The position numbers and the translations under genes were made by a program. The notes under the pieces were generated by a model, which was not told the origin of the DNA, did no database searches, and saw nothing but the letters and a program-made list of their open reading frames with translations. A stretch of DNA of 64,000 nt from Patescibacteria group bacterium UBA3291. GTDB taxonomy: Bacteria; Patescibacteriota; Gracilibacteria; Absconditabacterales; Absconditicoccaceae. The stretch spans positions 1 to 64,000 of the forward strand of contig DETJ01000007.1 of the NCBI GenBank assembly GCA_002361595.1, read 5' to 3'. Below, in pieces: positions 55,561-64,000 of this stretch. Each line of letters starts with the position of its first letter. Position 1 is the stretch's first letter.

Positions 55561-55665
55561 GTCCTCCTTTAAGAAAGGAGGGGGACCACGAAGTGGTGGA
55601 GGATTTTTATTCCTAATGCTTAAAAATCCCCAGTCCTACGGACAGCCCCTTTTAGTAAAGGGGCA
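55561..55665. repeat. REP/MITE-like palindromic element
   Basis: A GC-richer segment made of nested hairpins in mirror order: CCTCCTTT-AAG-AAAGGAGG, CCACGAAGTGG, a GGATTTTTA/TAAAAATCC arm, GTCCTACGGAC, and GCCCCTTT-TAGT-AAAGGGGC. It has no coding capacity. The symmetric layout resembles a small non-autonomous mobile element; only one copy is in the window. The rest of 55666-55784 is AT-rich leader of proS or spacer. Confidence 0.65.
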
Positions 55666-55784
55666 CATTTTATATTTTCGAGGGGACATGGACTATATAT
55701 TTCCACTTCATTTCTGGATTACTAATTCATAAAAAATTTCAAATTATAAGATGATTATACAAATGCTGTATTTGTTTTCAATGT

Positions 55785-55816
55785 TAAAAAAAGCTAACCA
55801 TCACGGTCAGCTTTTT
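55785..55816 (-). terminator. Terminator of the OB-fold gene
   Basis: AAAAAGCTGACC pairs with GGTTAGCTTTTT around GTGAT (minus strand), followed by T. Confidence 0.82.
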
Positions 55817-55834
55817 AATTTAATTAACTTCTAA

Positions 55835-56137
55835 TTAGAATGGAAGTTCATCTCCTCCATTTGAAGAACCTTCTCCTCCTTCAATTTTCCAAGCTCCGAT
55901 ACTATTAAATCGTCTTCCATCATATTCTCTAGCTCTATAGTTCAATGAAACTTTTACATGATCACCAACCTTGTATTGTTTGATTAATTCAGTTTTTTCT
56001 CCTAATAAGTCTATCATCAAAGAGTTTTTGAATTCTCTATCTGAATCTTCTTCGATTACGAAACTAATTTTTGGGAGTTGTTTTTGACCTACAACAGTTT
56101 CTTCAGAGATAAAAATAATTGTTCCTTCAATTGTCAT
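55835..56137 (-). CDS. DUF3127-like OB-fold protein
   Basis: A 100-aa protein starting MTIEGTIIFISEETVVGQKQ and containing LPKISFVIEEDSDREFKNSL, GDHVKVSLNYRAREYDGRRF and NSIGAWKIEGGEG, the strand order of DUF3127, an OB-fold family often found beside or in place of single-stranded DNA-binding proteins. The acidic-Gly tail ending in DELPF closely mimics the C-terminal tip of SSB (DDIPF), through which SSB recruits partner proteins. All glycines are GGN. Likely a single-strand DNA-binding protein (inference). It sits 32 bases upstream-to-downstream of lspA on the same strand. Confidence 0.75.
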   Translation of the reverse strand: MTIEGTIIFISEETVVGQKQLPKISFVIEEDSDREFKNSLMIDLLGEKTELIKQYKVGDHVKVSLNYRAREYDGRRFNSIGAWKIEGGEGSSNGGDELPF

Positions 56138-56168
56138 CACAAAAAATGGTTAATAATAAAACTGATAT

Positions 56169-56603
56169 TTATGGTAGATTTTTCTTTTGATTTTGCAAGT
56201 GGAAAATTTCTTTGATACAAATTCGAGCCACTCCACAAGTCAAAAATGCATCTGCGATATTGAATACAGGGAAACTTCCAAATGATAAAAAATCTCTCAC
56301 TCATCCAAGATAAATTCTATCGATTAAATTTCAGATAGTTCCTGCCATCAATAATGCAAAATCTAGTATTGTAAGATATTTTTTGTGGTATAAATAGATG
56401 AATAATCAGATACAAATTATGCTAACGACAAATATTACTATCATTGGCATATCTATTCATCGAGAAATTCCATCATTTAACAAAGGCTCTAAGAAAAAAA
56501 GCTGACTTCAAATTTCTTGATTATAGAAAAAATATTTCGTAATCTGGTCGATTCAGATTAGTAGTAAAGTAAACAATATTGCGATTAATCGTTTTTTCTT
56601 CAT
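56169..56603 (-). CDS. lspA: Lipoprotein signal peptidase (SPase II)
   Basis: A 144-aa integral membrane aspartic protease that cleaves prolipoproteins before the lipidated Cys. Four spans are visible. The catalytic Asp residues lie in LMAGTIGNLIDRIYLGGVRD and FPVFNIADAFLTCG; ILLFTLLLIGIDQITKYFF carries the conserved first-helix Asp-Gln. TGA supplies motif glycines. Its substrates would include the lipobox proteins at 22520, 61359 and 63581. It ends 32 bases before the OB-fold gene's ATG. Confidence 0.95.
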
Positions 56604-56746
56604 CAAGAACTATCAGATTTTTCTAAACGGTTTTTTTATAAACAAAACTTTGATAAAAACAAATCTTTCTTTGAGAAAATTTTCACTAGACTTAGTGCTA
56701 TACATTTTTATAGTCGATTTTATATTTTATACATATAAACGTAAAT

Positions 56747-57616
56747 ATGGCTAATAATACGAATATATCTGCATTAAAAATAATATGTAAGACTCTTATT
56801 TTTGTTTTTGTAGTAATTTTATTTATCGTTTGTTTTATCCTCAGCATATCGCAAAAATACATATTTTTTCATCCTCGGAATGACTTATCAAGTTATGAAC
56901 AGTTACACAAGATCTCGGATTTTGAGGAAGTAAATATTATAAGTGATGGTAAGAATCTAAACTGATGGATTTATTATAACAATCCAAGATGAGAAAAAAG
57001 CCCATTGGTAATATATTTTGGAGGTAATGCTCAAAATTCTTCGAACACGATGGCTTATTATTTTGATTCATGAATATTCGATTATTTTGAGTGATATAAT
57101 GTTCTTATGGTAGATTATCCTGAATATGGATACAGTGAATGAGATATTGGAGAGAAGGCTATGTTTAAAGCTGCAAATGATATTTACAACCGAGCAATTA
57201 ATCAACCAGATATAGATACTAAGAATATAGTTATTATAGGTTATAGTATTGGAACTGGTGTGGCTACATATTGTGCATCAATAAATAAAGTAAATGGATT
57301 AATTCTGATAGCTCCTTATGACCAGGCTTTAAGTTTGTATAATAATGCAATTAATATTTTTCATGGACCACTAAAACTACTCACTAAATATAAATTTGAT
57401 TCTCTTTCATATTCAAATAATATAGACATAGAAGTGCAAGTTATTACTTCTTATGATGATGAAGTTATAAATTATAAATTTTCACAAAATTTATCCGATA
57501 ATTTCAAAAATCACAGAGATATAATCATATTAGACAATAATGTAAAACATTCTAATTATTTTTCTCAAAGTACCGTTCTAAATACGATTAAGGATTATTT
57601 ATCTGAAAGATTATAA
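56747..57616 (+). CDS. Membrane-anchored alpha/beta hydrolase
   Basis: A 289-aa protein with one N-terminal span (IICKTLIFVFVVILFIVCFI, about residues 12-38), then an extracytoplasmic alpha/beta hydrolase: SPLVIYFGGNAQNSSNTMAY, VLMVDYPEYGYSEGDIGEKA, the nucleophile elbow IVIIGYSIGTGVATYCAS (Ser in GYSIG), a late Asp in SYDDEVINY and His in VKHSNYF. It resembles the BAAT/YqkD-like esterase group (YfhR-like, ABHD13-like). Substrate unknown. Several glycines are TGA. Confidence 0.87.
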
Positions 57617-57685
57617 TTACCACTAGACATTCTGGACAATATTTTTATATTCGAGTTGTGATTTATATCATAAAACATCAACAAA

Positions 57686-58174
57686 ATGAAACTTACTACA
57701 AAAAGGAATCGATGGTATTTCTGGAGAGAACTATTTTCTTATATGATACCTATGATTTTAATTGTCTGAACTGTTGATGTATTTCGTAATTTTATAATAT
57801 GCCCACTCCATCCTGAATGGTCTGCTCCATGTAGTGTAAATCGAATAATTGCGGCAATTTATTGAGCTTTCTTGGTCATAGTCATAATACTAGAATTAAT
57901 CTCTGCAAAAATGCTTAGAAAAATTAAGAAAAAAATTGAAAATGAATTCTTTGAAACCACTAATCATGCTGAGGACAAAATAGAAAGCATAAAAACAGAA
58001 AAGAAAACTGATGAAATCAAAGCTGCAAAGCTGAAGAAAGTTATTGCTAAATCTGATAAAAAAGAGCATACTAAAAAGATAGCAAAGAAGGAAGTAAAAC
58101 AAGAGTTAGGAAAAGCAACCAAAATTTCAGCGAAAAAAGAATCCACAAAAAGGAAAGTATCATCCAAAAAATAA
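57686..58174 (+). CDS. Two-span membrane protein with Lys/Ala-rich tail
   Basis: A 162-aa protein starting MKLTTKRNRWYFWRELFSYM. Two spans (about residues 17-33 and 52-74) with a short extracytoplasmic loop containing two Cys are followed by a strongly basic tail of ~85 residues made of Lys, Ala, Glu and Ser (for example KKEHTKKIAKKEVKQELGKA). The tail resembles histone H1 or AlgP-type repeats and could bind nucleic acid or the cell wall, depending on topology; that is inference. TGA glycines occur in the first part only. Confidence 0.75.
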
Positions 58175-58181
58175 TTATAAT

Positions 58182-58207
58182 AAAGGCAGTCGATACGACT
58201 GCCTTTT
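58182..58207. terminator. Bidirectional terminator
   Basis: AAAGGCAGTCG pairs with CGACTGCCTTT around ATA, between two convergent genes. Confidence 0.88.
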
Positions 58208-58213
58208 AATTGT

Positions 58214-58420
58214 TTACTTAGTGAAGAATGCAATCACTCCACACAATAAAAGTCCTAACACAATGGCTACCATGGAACCGATGAAGGTAATTATTTGGTA
58301 AGTCTTAATTACTGACTCCTCTTCCTCTGGAGTCTTACATTTTTTGAGTTCGGCTTCCAACATTGGATTCACTACCCCCTGAAAACCGTAGGCTCCGCTA
58401 AATAAGTAAAGATCATTCAT
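58214..58420 (-). CDS. TGA-free one-span membrane protein
   Basis: A 68-aa protein: MNDLYLFSGAYGFQGVVNPM, a Glu-rich helix (LKKCKTPEEEESVIKTYQII), and one C-terminal span (IGSMVAIVLGLLLCGVIAFF). A TTG two codons upstream is possible but the ATG is preferred. All glycines use GGN and there is no TGA. Own TTGTTT-16-TATTAT promoter and a shared terminator. No recognised family. Confidence 0.72.
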   Translation of the reverse strand: MNDLYLFSGAYGFQGVVNPMLEAELKKCKTPEEEESVIKTYQIITFIGSMVAIVLGLLLCGVIAFFTK

Positions 58421-58453
58421 AAGCAAATGGTTTTTAAGTTAATTCATAGTGAT

Positions 58454-58481
58454 ATAATAAATTTTCTACCATAGAAAACAA
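58454..58481 (-). promoter_or_regulatory. Promoter of the 68-aa gene
   Basis: TTGTTT (58476-58481), 16 bases, TATTAT (58454-58459) on the minus strand. Confidence 0.6.
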
Positions 58482-58543
58482 GACTTTTTCAAAAAAAGTG
58501 AAAAAATATTGACTTTTGTAAAATAAATCATTATAAACGATAA

Positions 58544-58616
58544 TGTGTGGTTTTTCCGCAAAATTCTATGTGCCATTTTCCTGACTTCCGTTGTAACAAC
58601 GCAAGTCAGTTTTTTT
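58544..58616 (+). ncRNA. Small RNA candidate A
   Basis: TTGACT (58509-58514), 17 bases, TATAAA (58532-58537), then about 73 nt ending in a nested hairpin: CTGACTT-c-CGTTG-TAA-CAACG-c-AAGTCAG and a T run. It could encode a 13-codon peptide (ATGTGTGGT... TGA) whose TGA overlaps the hairpin. The hairpin has the same two-tier build as candidate B 970 bases downstream. Confidence 0.55.
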
Positions 58617-58700
58617 ATCTTATATTTTAAATATAATTTATTTGTATTTTCAGTAAAAAATAGTTATATTGTGTACAGCTAAACAAAAACTTTTAATCTT

Positions 58701-59156
58701 ATGAAACAAAAAAAATCAAAAACAATTTACACTCCGAATAAGTCATTTGATTGCAAAAGGCCATTAGGATGGGATGAGATTACTAGGAAACTCATCAATG
58801 CTGTCTATCGTTACAATCAAGCAGAAAAAAAGAAATGGGAGAAATCTTTCTTTCTCCGTCTCTTCTGGCACCCAAATGAATACAAAGTAGAGGCACAGGC
58901 TACTGGAAATTCTGAAACGATGGAACTCTATCCTGAGACTTATCACCATCGAATTTGGATTGAGAATACTCGTAACAAGAGAATGCATTTTGATTTGATG
59001 TATTCTGACGGTGCCACAAGTAGTAAGTTTTTTCAAGACGGAGTAAAGTACAAACGATTTATTATCATTACCAAGGATACATCTGTTCGTTGGTTGGACA
59101 AAAAATACATCTTCATGTATGAATTACTACCATTTATCAACTATGAAGTATCGTAA
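58701..59156 (+). CDS. TGA-free accessory protein of unknown function
   Basis: A 151-aa basic, aromatic-rich soluble protein: MKQKKSKTIYTPNKSFDCKR, GWDEITRKLINAVYRYNQAE, LRLFWHPNEYKVEAQATGNS, then a beta-rich second half ending LLPFINYEVS (TAA). No TGA codon; GGN glycines. TTGTAT-17-TATATT precedes it and a terminator follows 15 bases after the stop. The only plus-strand member of the TGA-free unit set. Function unknown. Confidence 0.78.
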   Translation: MKQKKSKTIYTPNKSFDCKRPLGWDEITRKLINAVYRYNQAEKKKWEKSFFLRLFWHPNEYKVEAQATGNSETMELYPETYHHRIWIENTRNKRMHFDLMYSDGATSSKFFQDGVKYKRFIIITKDTSVRWLDKKYIFMYELLPFINYEVS

Positions 59157-59170
59157 CGAAACTATGAATT

Positions 59171-59205
59171 AAAAGAATCTGGATATATTTCAGGTTCTTT
59201 TTTTA
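59171..59205 (+). terminator. Terminator of the 151-aa gene
   Basis: AAAGAATCTG pairs with CAGGTTCTTT around GATATATTT, followed by T. Confidence 0.85.
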
Positions 59206-59286
59206 CTAAAAATAATAAGTATTGAAATTTTTTATAATTTTATATATAATGTCGTTGAAATTTTAATTATTCTTAATAATAGTAAA

Positions 59287-59472
59287 ATGAAATGAGAAGA
59301 ACAATTTCTTCCACTAGAAAATTATAGAAGTGAATGGAATAAGCCAAGTCAATTAGAAATTTTTCCTGAAGAAGCAAAAGCAGAAATTGTAGATGTTTTT
59401 AATGCAAAACCTGAAGATATTATCAAAAACGAAGTTATGGAAATAGAACCTCTAGACAGTAAGGAATTGTAA
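59287..59472 (+). CDS. Small acidic protein
   Basis: A 61-aa frame whose third codon is TGA (glycine): MKGEEQFLPLENYRSEWNKP, then an acidic helical end with EEAKAEIVDVFNAKPED and PLDSKEL. No span or signal. Unknown; the short length and one TGA make this a moderate call. Confidence 0.55.
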
Positions 59473-59517
59473 TAAAATTATGTTAGAAATTTGAAGATAA
59501 ATGAGTATATTACATTT

Positions 59518-59591
59518 ACCAGTAATGTCTGGTGTGTTAATCATATGTAGTTCGCTGACCTCTACTGTGATAGTACGGGTCAGTTTTTTTG
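59518..59591 (+). ncRNA. Small RNA candidate B
   Basis: TTAGAA (59483-59488), 17 bases, TATATT (59506-59511), then ~74 nt ending CTGACC-tc-TACT-loop-AGTA-cg-GGTCAG and seven T. Same length, leader and two-tier terminator design as candidate A, with a different sequence, so a related RNA rather than a copy. Confidence 0.5.
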
Positions 59592-59593
59592 TT

Positions 59594-59710
59594 TAAAAAA
59601 AGAGCCACAGCGGTGGCTCTTTCCTCCAGAGATACCGGAGGGAAATGATTTTCGAAAAATCAGTTCACATTATTATTAGCATAATGAAACAGAAAAACTC
59701 TCACGAGGTG
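59594..59710 (-). ncRNA. Small RNA candidate D
   Basis: Minus strand: TTGAAA (59740-59745), 17 bases, TATATT (59717-59722), then ~117 nt with four successive hairpins: CTCAC/GTGAG, GATTTTTCGAAAATC, CCTCC/GGAGG, and the terminator AAAGAGCCACC... GTGGCTCTTT with a T run. No open frame of useful length. It is convergent with candidate B, their terminators nearly touching. Confidence 0.55.
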
Positions 59711-59836
59711 AGCTACAATATAACGGTTTTTTGGTTATATTTCAAGTATTAATTTTAAACTTTACTAAACTCCACTTGAATTTTCTAGTCAATCAAATAT
59801 CATTCAGTCTGAATTTTTACATGTTTTTGTGTAATT

Positions 59837-61162
59837 ATGGCTTTACGTCCTTCAGGATTTGTGGAATACTCCCCTAGTGAACAACGTATTTTTGATCAAT
59901 TAATCAATGAAATTCAGAATCAATTTCAATTATTTTGATATACTCATATTCACACTCCTGCAGTAGAAAGCAATGCTGTATTATTATCCAAGAACTGAGA
60001 AGAAACGTGAAAGCAGATTTTTGGACTTTATGGATTAGCTCAATGAGCTGGTGATTTGAAAGATTATGCACTACATTTTGACCTGACTGTACCTTTTGCG
60101 AGGTACGTTTTGGACTGGGAAAATGATTTAACCTTCCCCTTCAAAAGGTTTCAGATCCAGCCTGTGCGACGTGGAGAGAGAGCCCAAAAAGGACGTTATC
60201 GTGAATTTTGGCAATGCGATATAGATGTAATTTGGAGAAGGGATGATGAAAAAACTGTACTTTACTACGATGGTGAAACTATTCTGACTTTAATGCACGC
60301 TTTGAATGCAGTACTGAAAAAGTTGGAAGTAAAGGATGAAGCTGTGTTTCATATAAGTAATAGAAAATTAATAATCTGACTTTTGAATGATTTAGTAGGA
60401 GAAGAAAAGACTCCTTTTGTTTGTTCATATATCGACAAAAGAAAAAAAATCTGAGCTGAAAATTTTATAGCATCATTAGTAGATGGTTGAATTAAAAAAT
60501 CAGATGCTGAAAAAATCAATGAAATAATCTCTCGTACATACACTGTGGAAGAAGTTAAAGAGATTGATAAATTAAGTGAAAACAAGTTATTCTTTGAGTG
60601 ATTAGCTGAATTAAAATCAGTTTTAAACTTCTTTGAAACTTGGAAAGAGAATACTTGAGAAAAGCTAAATTATGTAATAGATTTACAAATCATTCGTGGA
60701 CTAGATTATTATAGTGGAACTGTATTTGAAGCTGTTTTGAAAAGTGATGAATGATTAGGTTCTATTTGTGGATGAGGAAAATATGACCATTTAACTGGAT
60801 ACCTAAATCCTAAGAAAGATATTTATGCTGGATTTGGAGGTTCTATCTGAATTTCACGTTTATTATCCAAAATCTTTGGTGAAAGTAATGAGTGAAAGTC
60901 TGAACAAAAAACCGCAAGCGAATATTTATTCTTGAATTTTGAGCAGACAAAAGGTCAGATTTTGAAACTTATGAATAAGTTCCAAAAAGAATGAAAGAAT
61001 TGTGAATTATATTACCAAGCAGATAAACTAGGAAAACAATTTGGATATGCAGACAAGAAATGAATTCCTTATGTAGTAATTCTATGAGAATGAGAATGGA
61101 GTGAATGAATCTATAAAGTGAAAAATATGCAAACTGGAGAAGAAGAAACTATAAAGTTGTAA
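59837..61162 (+). CDS. hisS: Histidine--tRNA ligase
   Basis: A 441-aa class II synthetase. It starts [20 protein letters not shown], and has the motif 1 region ([12 protein letters not shown]), [13 protein letters not shown], motif 2 ([19 protein letters not shown]), the His-specific signature [29 protein letters not shown] and motif 3 (AGFGGSIGISRLLSK), with a short C-terminal anticodon-binding domain. TGA glycines throughout. The 5' region 59711-59836 holds only AT-rich spacer. Terminator after the gene. Confidence 0.97.
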
Positions 61163-61181
61163 ATTAATGCATTAAGTAAAA

Positions 61182-61217
61182 TAAAAAAGAGCCATGAAAT
61201 TAAGTTTGGCTCTTTTT
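61182..61217 (+). terminator. Terminator of hisS
   Basis: AAAAAAGAGCCA pairs with TGGCTCTTTTT around a 12-base loop. Confidence 0.9.
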
Positions 61218-61358
61218 CGATTACAGATGTAACTACTATATAAATATCTGATTTTTAATTTCAATAATTTTTGTAAAATATATAAATTACATTTGAAAAC
61301 CCTATTAATATGACTATACATAATGTATGTATTTTTTTATTTCTTATATTATTTTTTC

Positions 61359-62012
61359 ATGAAAAAAACATTACTTTTTATGGTAGCAGGTATTATGATT
61401 TTTTCTCTTGCTGCATGTGACAAATCAAACAATGACGCTAATGATGTTAATGAACCTGATGTAATTATTGATGAACCTACTGACGAAAATGAAATTGAAG
61501 AAGTTGAAGAAGCTGAGGGCGAAGAAGGTTTCGTTTATGGAGCTGAAGGAGAATGAGAATTTGCTGTTGATACTGCTGTCGCTAAATTCACTATTCCTGC
61601 AGGAATGAAATATGAAGTTAAATCTGATTATATCTCAGATGATGGTCAAACTGCAACAATTGAATTATGATTAGAACCATTAGAAGCCACTCAATTCTGA
61701 AGCATTAGAATAACTAACCAAGGAATGGTTGATAGTTATGAAAAAGCAATTGAACATACTATAGCACTACAGAATTTAGATAGTTATACAAATTGAGCTT
61801 CTGCTGATTTATTGGATGAAGTTGAATATGCTGGAATTAAATATCAAACAATTAAAGTTTCTACAGAATGGGGAACTGATTATTTCTTAGCTGGATATAA
61901 ATGAGGATGGGAAATTGTTGTTAAAATGCCTGAAAAAGATGGAGGTTTTGCTATTGATGGTGAAGAAGTTAAATCTTTGATGGAATCTTTATCTGTAGTA
62001 AATATTGAATAA
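61359..62012 (+). CDS. Lipoprotein of unknown function
   Basis: A 217-aa secreted lipoprotein: signal peptide MKKTLLFMVAGIMIFSLAAC with lipobox LAAC (Cys at about residue 20), then an acidic, Asn/Asp/Glu-rich linker of 50 residues, then a beta-rich domain (ITNQGMVDSYEKAIEHTIAL, YFLAGYKGGWEIVVKMPEKD). The ATG 36 bases upstream would add a hydrophobic leader and is less likely. It resembles other small lipoproteins here (63581) in its acidic spacer. TGA glycines. No named family. Confidence 0.82.
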
Positions 62013-62027
62013 TTGAAATAATATTAA

Positions 62028-62064
62028 AAAAAGAATGGTTATCCATGATAGATAACCATTTTTT
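62028..62064 (+). terminator. Terminator of the 217-aa lipoprotein gene
   Basis: AATGGTTATC pairs with GATAACCATT around CATGATA, followed by T. Confidence 0.9.
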
Positions 62065-62116
62065 ATTTCTTACAAAAAACTCTTGCATTTATAAAAACTA
62101 ATTGTATATAAATCAG

Positions 62117-62233
62117 TGTACGATTAATTTCATCTAGTATCTAACCGTATTTATTGTTTAATTTCTTAAACAGAAAGGAGGTGTTCTAACATCTATTAGG
62201 AGAGTGACCGTTTCGGTATCCTCTCCTTTTTTT
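62117..62233 (+). ncRNA. Small RNA candidate C with Shine-Dalgarno-like motif
   Basis: TTGCAT (62083-62088), 16 bases, TATATA (62105-62110), then ~117 nt. It holds AAAGGAGGTG near 62174, a near-perfect match to the 16S anti-SD sequence, but no start codon follows at a suitable distance. It ends in AGGAGAG-..-ACCG-TTT-CGGT-..-CTCTCCT and seven T, the two-tier terminator type of candidates A and B. No coding frame. Confidence 0.5.
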
Positions 62234-62471
62234 AGTTCTCTTGATCCTGTATTCTCTTTCTATTTTCTTCCACTCTACATAATGTTTCAAATAGACAAGC
62301 TGAACAGCTTTCCATTACCAATCATTTTTTACAAATTCTTGTGTTTCTTTGTTCAATCTGTTTTAATTTTTCCATTTTATCATTGAGTTTCTAAAAGATA
62401 TTTTATTATTCTTTTTATTATTTGTTATAGAAAAAATTATATATACAAAATTTTTCTGAAAAATAAAGAAG
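62234..62471. other. AT-rich spacer without a supported gene
   Basis: A hydrophobic frame from 62283 is open on the plus strand only because TGA is read through, and it runs through the palindromic terminator at 62472. I see no promoter, start context or family, and treat the stretch as non-coding. Confidence 0.5.
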
Positions 62472-62505
62472 AAAAAACTAGCGAAGAATTCTTCGCTAGT
62501 TTTTA
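62472..62505. terminator. Terminator of the 284-aa gene
   Basis: A perfect palindrome, AAACTAGCGAAGAATTCTTC and its continuation GCTAGTTTTT, 20 bases past the stop. Confidence 0.88.
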
Positions 62506-62524
62506 TTTTAATATTTTTTGAGGA

Positions 62525-63379
62525 TTAAGCTCCAGCTTTATTTAAATTTTCTCATCATTTTTCCATCATTGAATTAAGTTTCTTAGCCAAACGTTTAGGA
62601 TCTGGGATATATGATAATTCCAGACTTTTATTTCATTTTTTATCTAATTCTGAATCCGTGAAAATATTTATATTCCCATATTGGAATAATGCACTTTTTA
62701 TTCATTCTCTTGAATGCTGTATTACTCTAATTGCATCTTTGGATATATTCATAGTTTTTGTCCTGAAGAATCAATCCTGTTTGTATGATACTACTCCATC
62801 TTTCGTACAAATATCAAAATTCATTTCATAATCTATAATTCTGAAAATGACTCTATTGAGTATCAATATAAATACAAAATCTAGAATTAATGCTCATATA
62901 GTAATAGCTGTATTCCTCCATGAATTCTCATTTATCAGAAATGGAACTATAGCATTAAAAAAGAAAACTAGAACATGAGCAACAAACGTTATAAACGTAC
63001 GTTTCAAAAATTTTTCGAAACTCTTTTGTTTAAGTTCTGCTAATGAAATCGAATCTATATATTTTTTCTTTGCCCTTACTTGTCATAGTATATTTGTCAT
63101 AATTCAAAGTATCGCATACAGGCTCCGTGAAATACTAGTATAAACATAAAATATCGCTAAAGTTCGAAATATAATTTTATGATCATCGAAAAGATGTACA
63201 TATATTACGTACAACATAAAATCGAGCAACATCATAGAGATGAAAACTAATATTAACGGCAAAATCAATTTTACCCAATGTTTTTTCACCAGAATTACAT
63301 TTCATTCTCCATATATCTCAGTTGCCTCTAAAAGTTCTTCAGCATCAGTTTTTGTATCAAAAGATTTTAAAATTTTCAT
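62525..63379 (-). CDS. Membrane protein with PH-like domain, paralog 2
   Basis: A 284-aa protein homologous along its length to the 281-aa protein at 47830: the same MKILKS start and paired spans (for example HWVKLILPLILVFISMMLLD), and the same C-terminal PH-like domain with DICTKDG, YIPDPKRLAKKLNSMM and an AGA end. Cytoplasmic Lys-rich loops flank the spans. TGA glycines. Both copies are monocistronic with their own terminators. Function unknown. Confidence 0.8.
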
Positions 63380-63580
63380 TAAAATATATTCTACTCAAAT
63401 AAAAAAAACTTAGTTAACATTTAAAGAAATTAACTTTAGTGTATAAATTTTGTGTGTAATTTCAATTGTATATTTTATACTTCATTACACAAAATAGTAA
63501 ATTTTCCCTTGCATAATTATGTAGAATTATTATTCATTTACGTTAGTTATATGTTTTTATTTACATAAAAATTATTAAAT

Positions 63581-64000
63581 ATGAAAAAGAACCTACTTTT
63601 AATGCTGTATTTATCAGTAATTGTTTTATTGGCTGGTTGTGGACAAAATGAGCCAATTGAAAATCAAGATCAAATTCCAGATCAAGGTGAAATAGCTACA
63701 GACACTGTTGATCAAGATCATCCAGAACGAGTAAAAACTAGTTTAACTGTTGCCGATTTGGAGCATATTGAAGAAACTTTACCTCCTTTGTCTTATGCAT
63801 ATGAAACTTATGATATGCAAGCTCAAACTATAACAAATTCTGGAAATTATAAGGTAGCTGAATGAGAAGATCCTGTTTTTTCTATTCCTGAATATGAACA
63901 CATGGTTAGCAGAGAAGTTACTAATTCATGAATTGAAGATGATATGATTTATACATTAACAGACATCACTTTGGATGATGGTAATAAATTGCAAGTCTTG
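63581..64000 (+). CDS. Lipoprotein of unknown function, cut by the window edge
   Basis: The first 140 codons of a lipoprotein: MKKNLLLMLYLSVIVLLAGC (lipobox LAGC, Cys at about residue 20), then an acidic linker with DQDQIPDQ-like repeats and a hydrophilic domain (LTVADLEHIEETLPPLSYAY). Two TGA glycines are already present. The gene runs off the right end. Similar in plan to the 217-aa lipoprotein at 61359. Confidence 0.8.

Noticed and set aside
59594..59836. T-box leader for hisS
   Set aside because: The T-box core and specifier loop are not present, and the best promoter in this interval points the other way.
62283..62540. Hydrophobic plus-strand frame through 62472-62505
   Set aside because: It runs through a perfect palindromic terminator and into the convergent gene, and has no start context or family.

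Overview
The window reads as a chromosome segment of a low-GC Candidate Phyla Radiation bacterium that decodes UGA as glycine (translation table 25: Gracilibacteria or Absconditabacteria/SR1). The reason is direct. Nearly every recognisable housekeeping gene (secD, dnaK, pheT, proS, hisS, trmD, greA, pth, idi, lspA, xerC) is full length only if in-frame TGA is read through, and TGA falls where the families have glycine, for example in the Hsp70, Fmt, TrmD and LspA motifs. Native genes mostly have AT-rich leaders without a clear Shine-Dalgarno sequence, many strong TTGACT...TATAAT-type promoters, and stops of TAA or TAG.

Layout. 1-1297: hairpin-rich non-coding DNA, then tRNA-Thr(CGT). 1.4-10 kb: small basic protein, secD, a 1,044-aa PepSY-repeat envelope protein, dnaK with a CIRCE-like operator. 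10.3-15.1 kb: a four-gene minus-strand cluster encoding a secreted beta-rich protein, two unknown proteins and a tandem Csx3-like protein. 15.4-24.8 kb: GHMP-kinase-like protein, a YidD-Fmt fusion, an SLH-like protein, idi/pth, HU, a Kazal-type lipoprotein and small genes. 24.9-32 kb: pheT and a 1,467-aa PKD-type surface protein. 32-49.8 kb: rnhA, a YigZ-like gene, a C-terminal-only UvrB, a prepilin-like protein, trmD, xerC, a 901-aa acidic membrane protein, tRNA-Arg(CCG), comF, greA, a glycosyltransferase, two large single-span membrane proteins, a flavoprotein, tRNA-Arg(CCT), a PH-like membrane protein and a C-terminal-only PriA. 49.9-54 kb: a tandem array of short minus-strand promoter-gene-terminator units. 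54-64 kb: proS, an OB-fold protein, lspA, a hydrolase, more small units, several small-RNA candidates, hisS, lipoproteins and a second PH-like protein.

The most unusual feature is a scattered set of about a dozen short genes (1.8, 17.3-18.3, 23.5, 50.1-53.9, 58.2, 58.7 kb) that contain no TGA-glycine codon. Several have a Shine-Dalgarno-like AGAAAGGA before the start. At least three end in TGA directly before an intrinsic terminator, where reading UGA as glycine would give a non-stop mRNA. Each carries its own promoter and terminator. Three belong to one ~97-aa family. They look like standard-code gene cassettes living in a recoded genome. Other notable items are the Csx3-like locus without CRISPR, the YidD-Fmt fusion, and free-standing C-terminal halves of UvrB and PriA.
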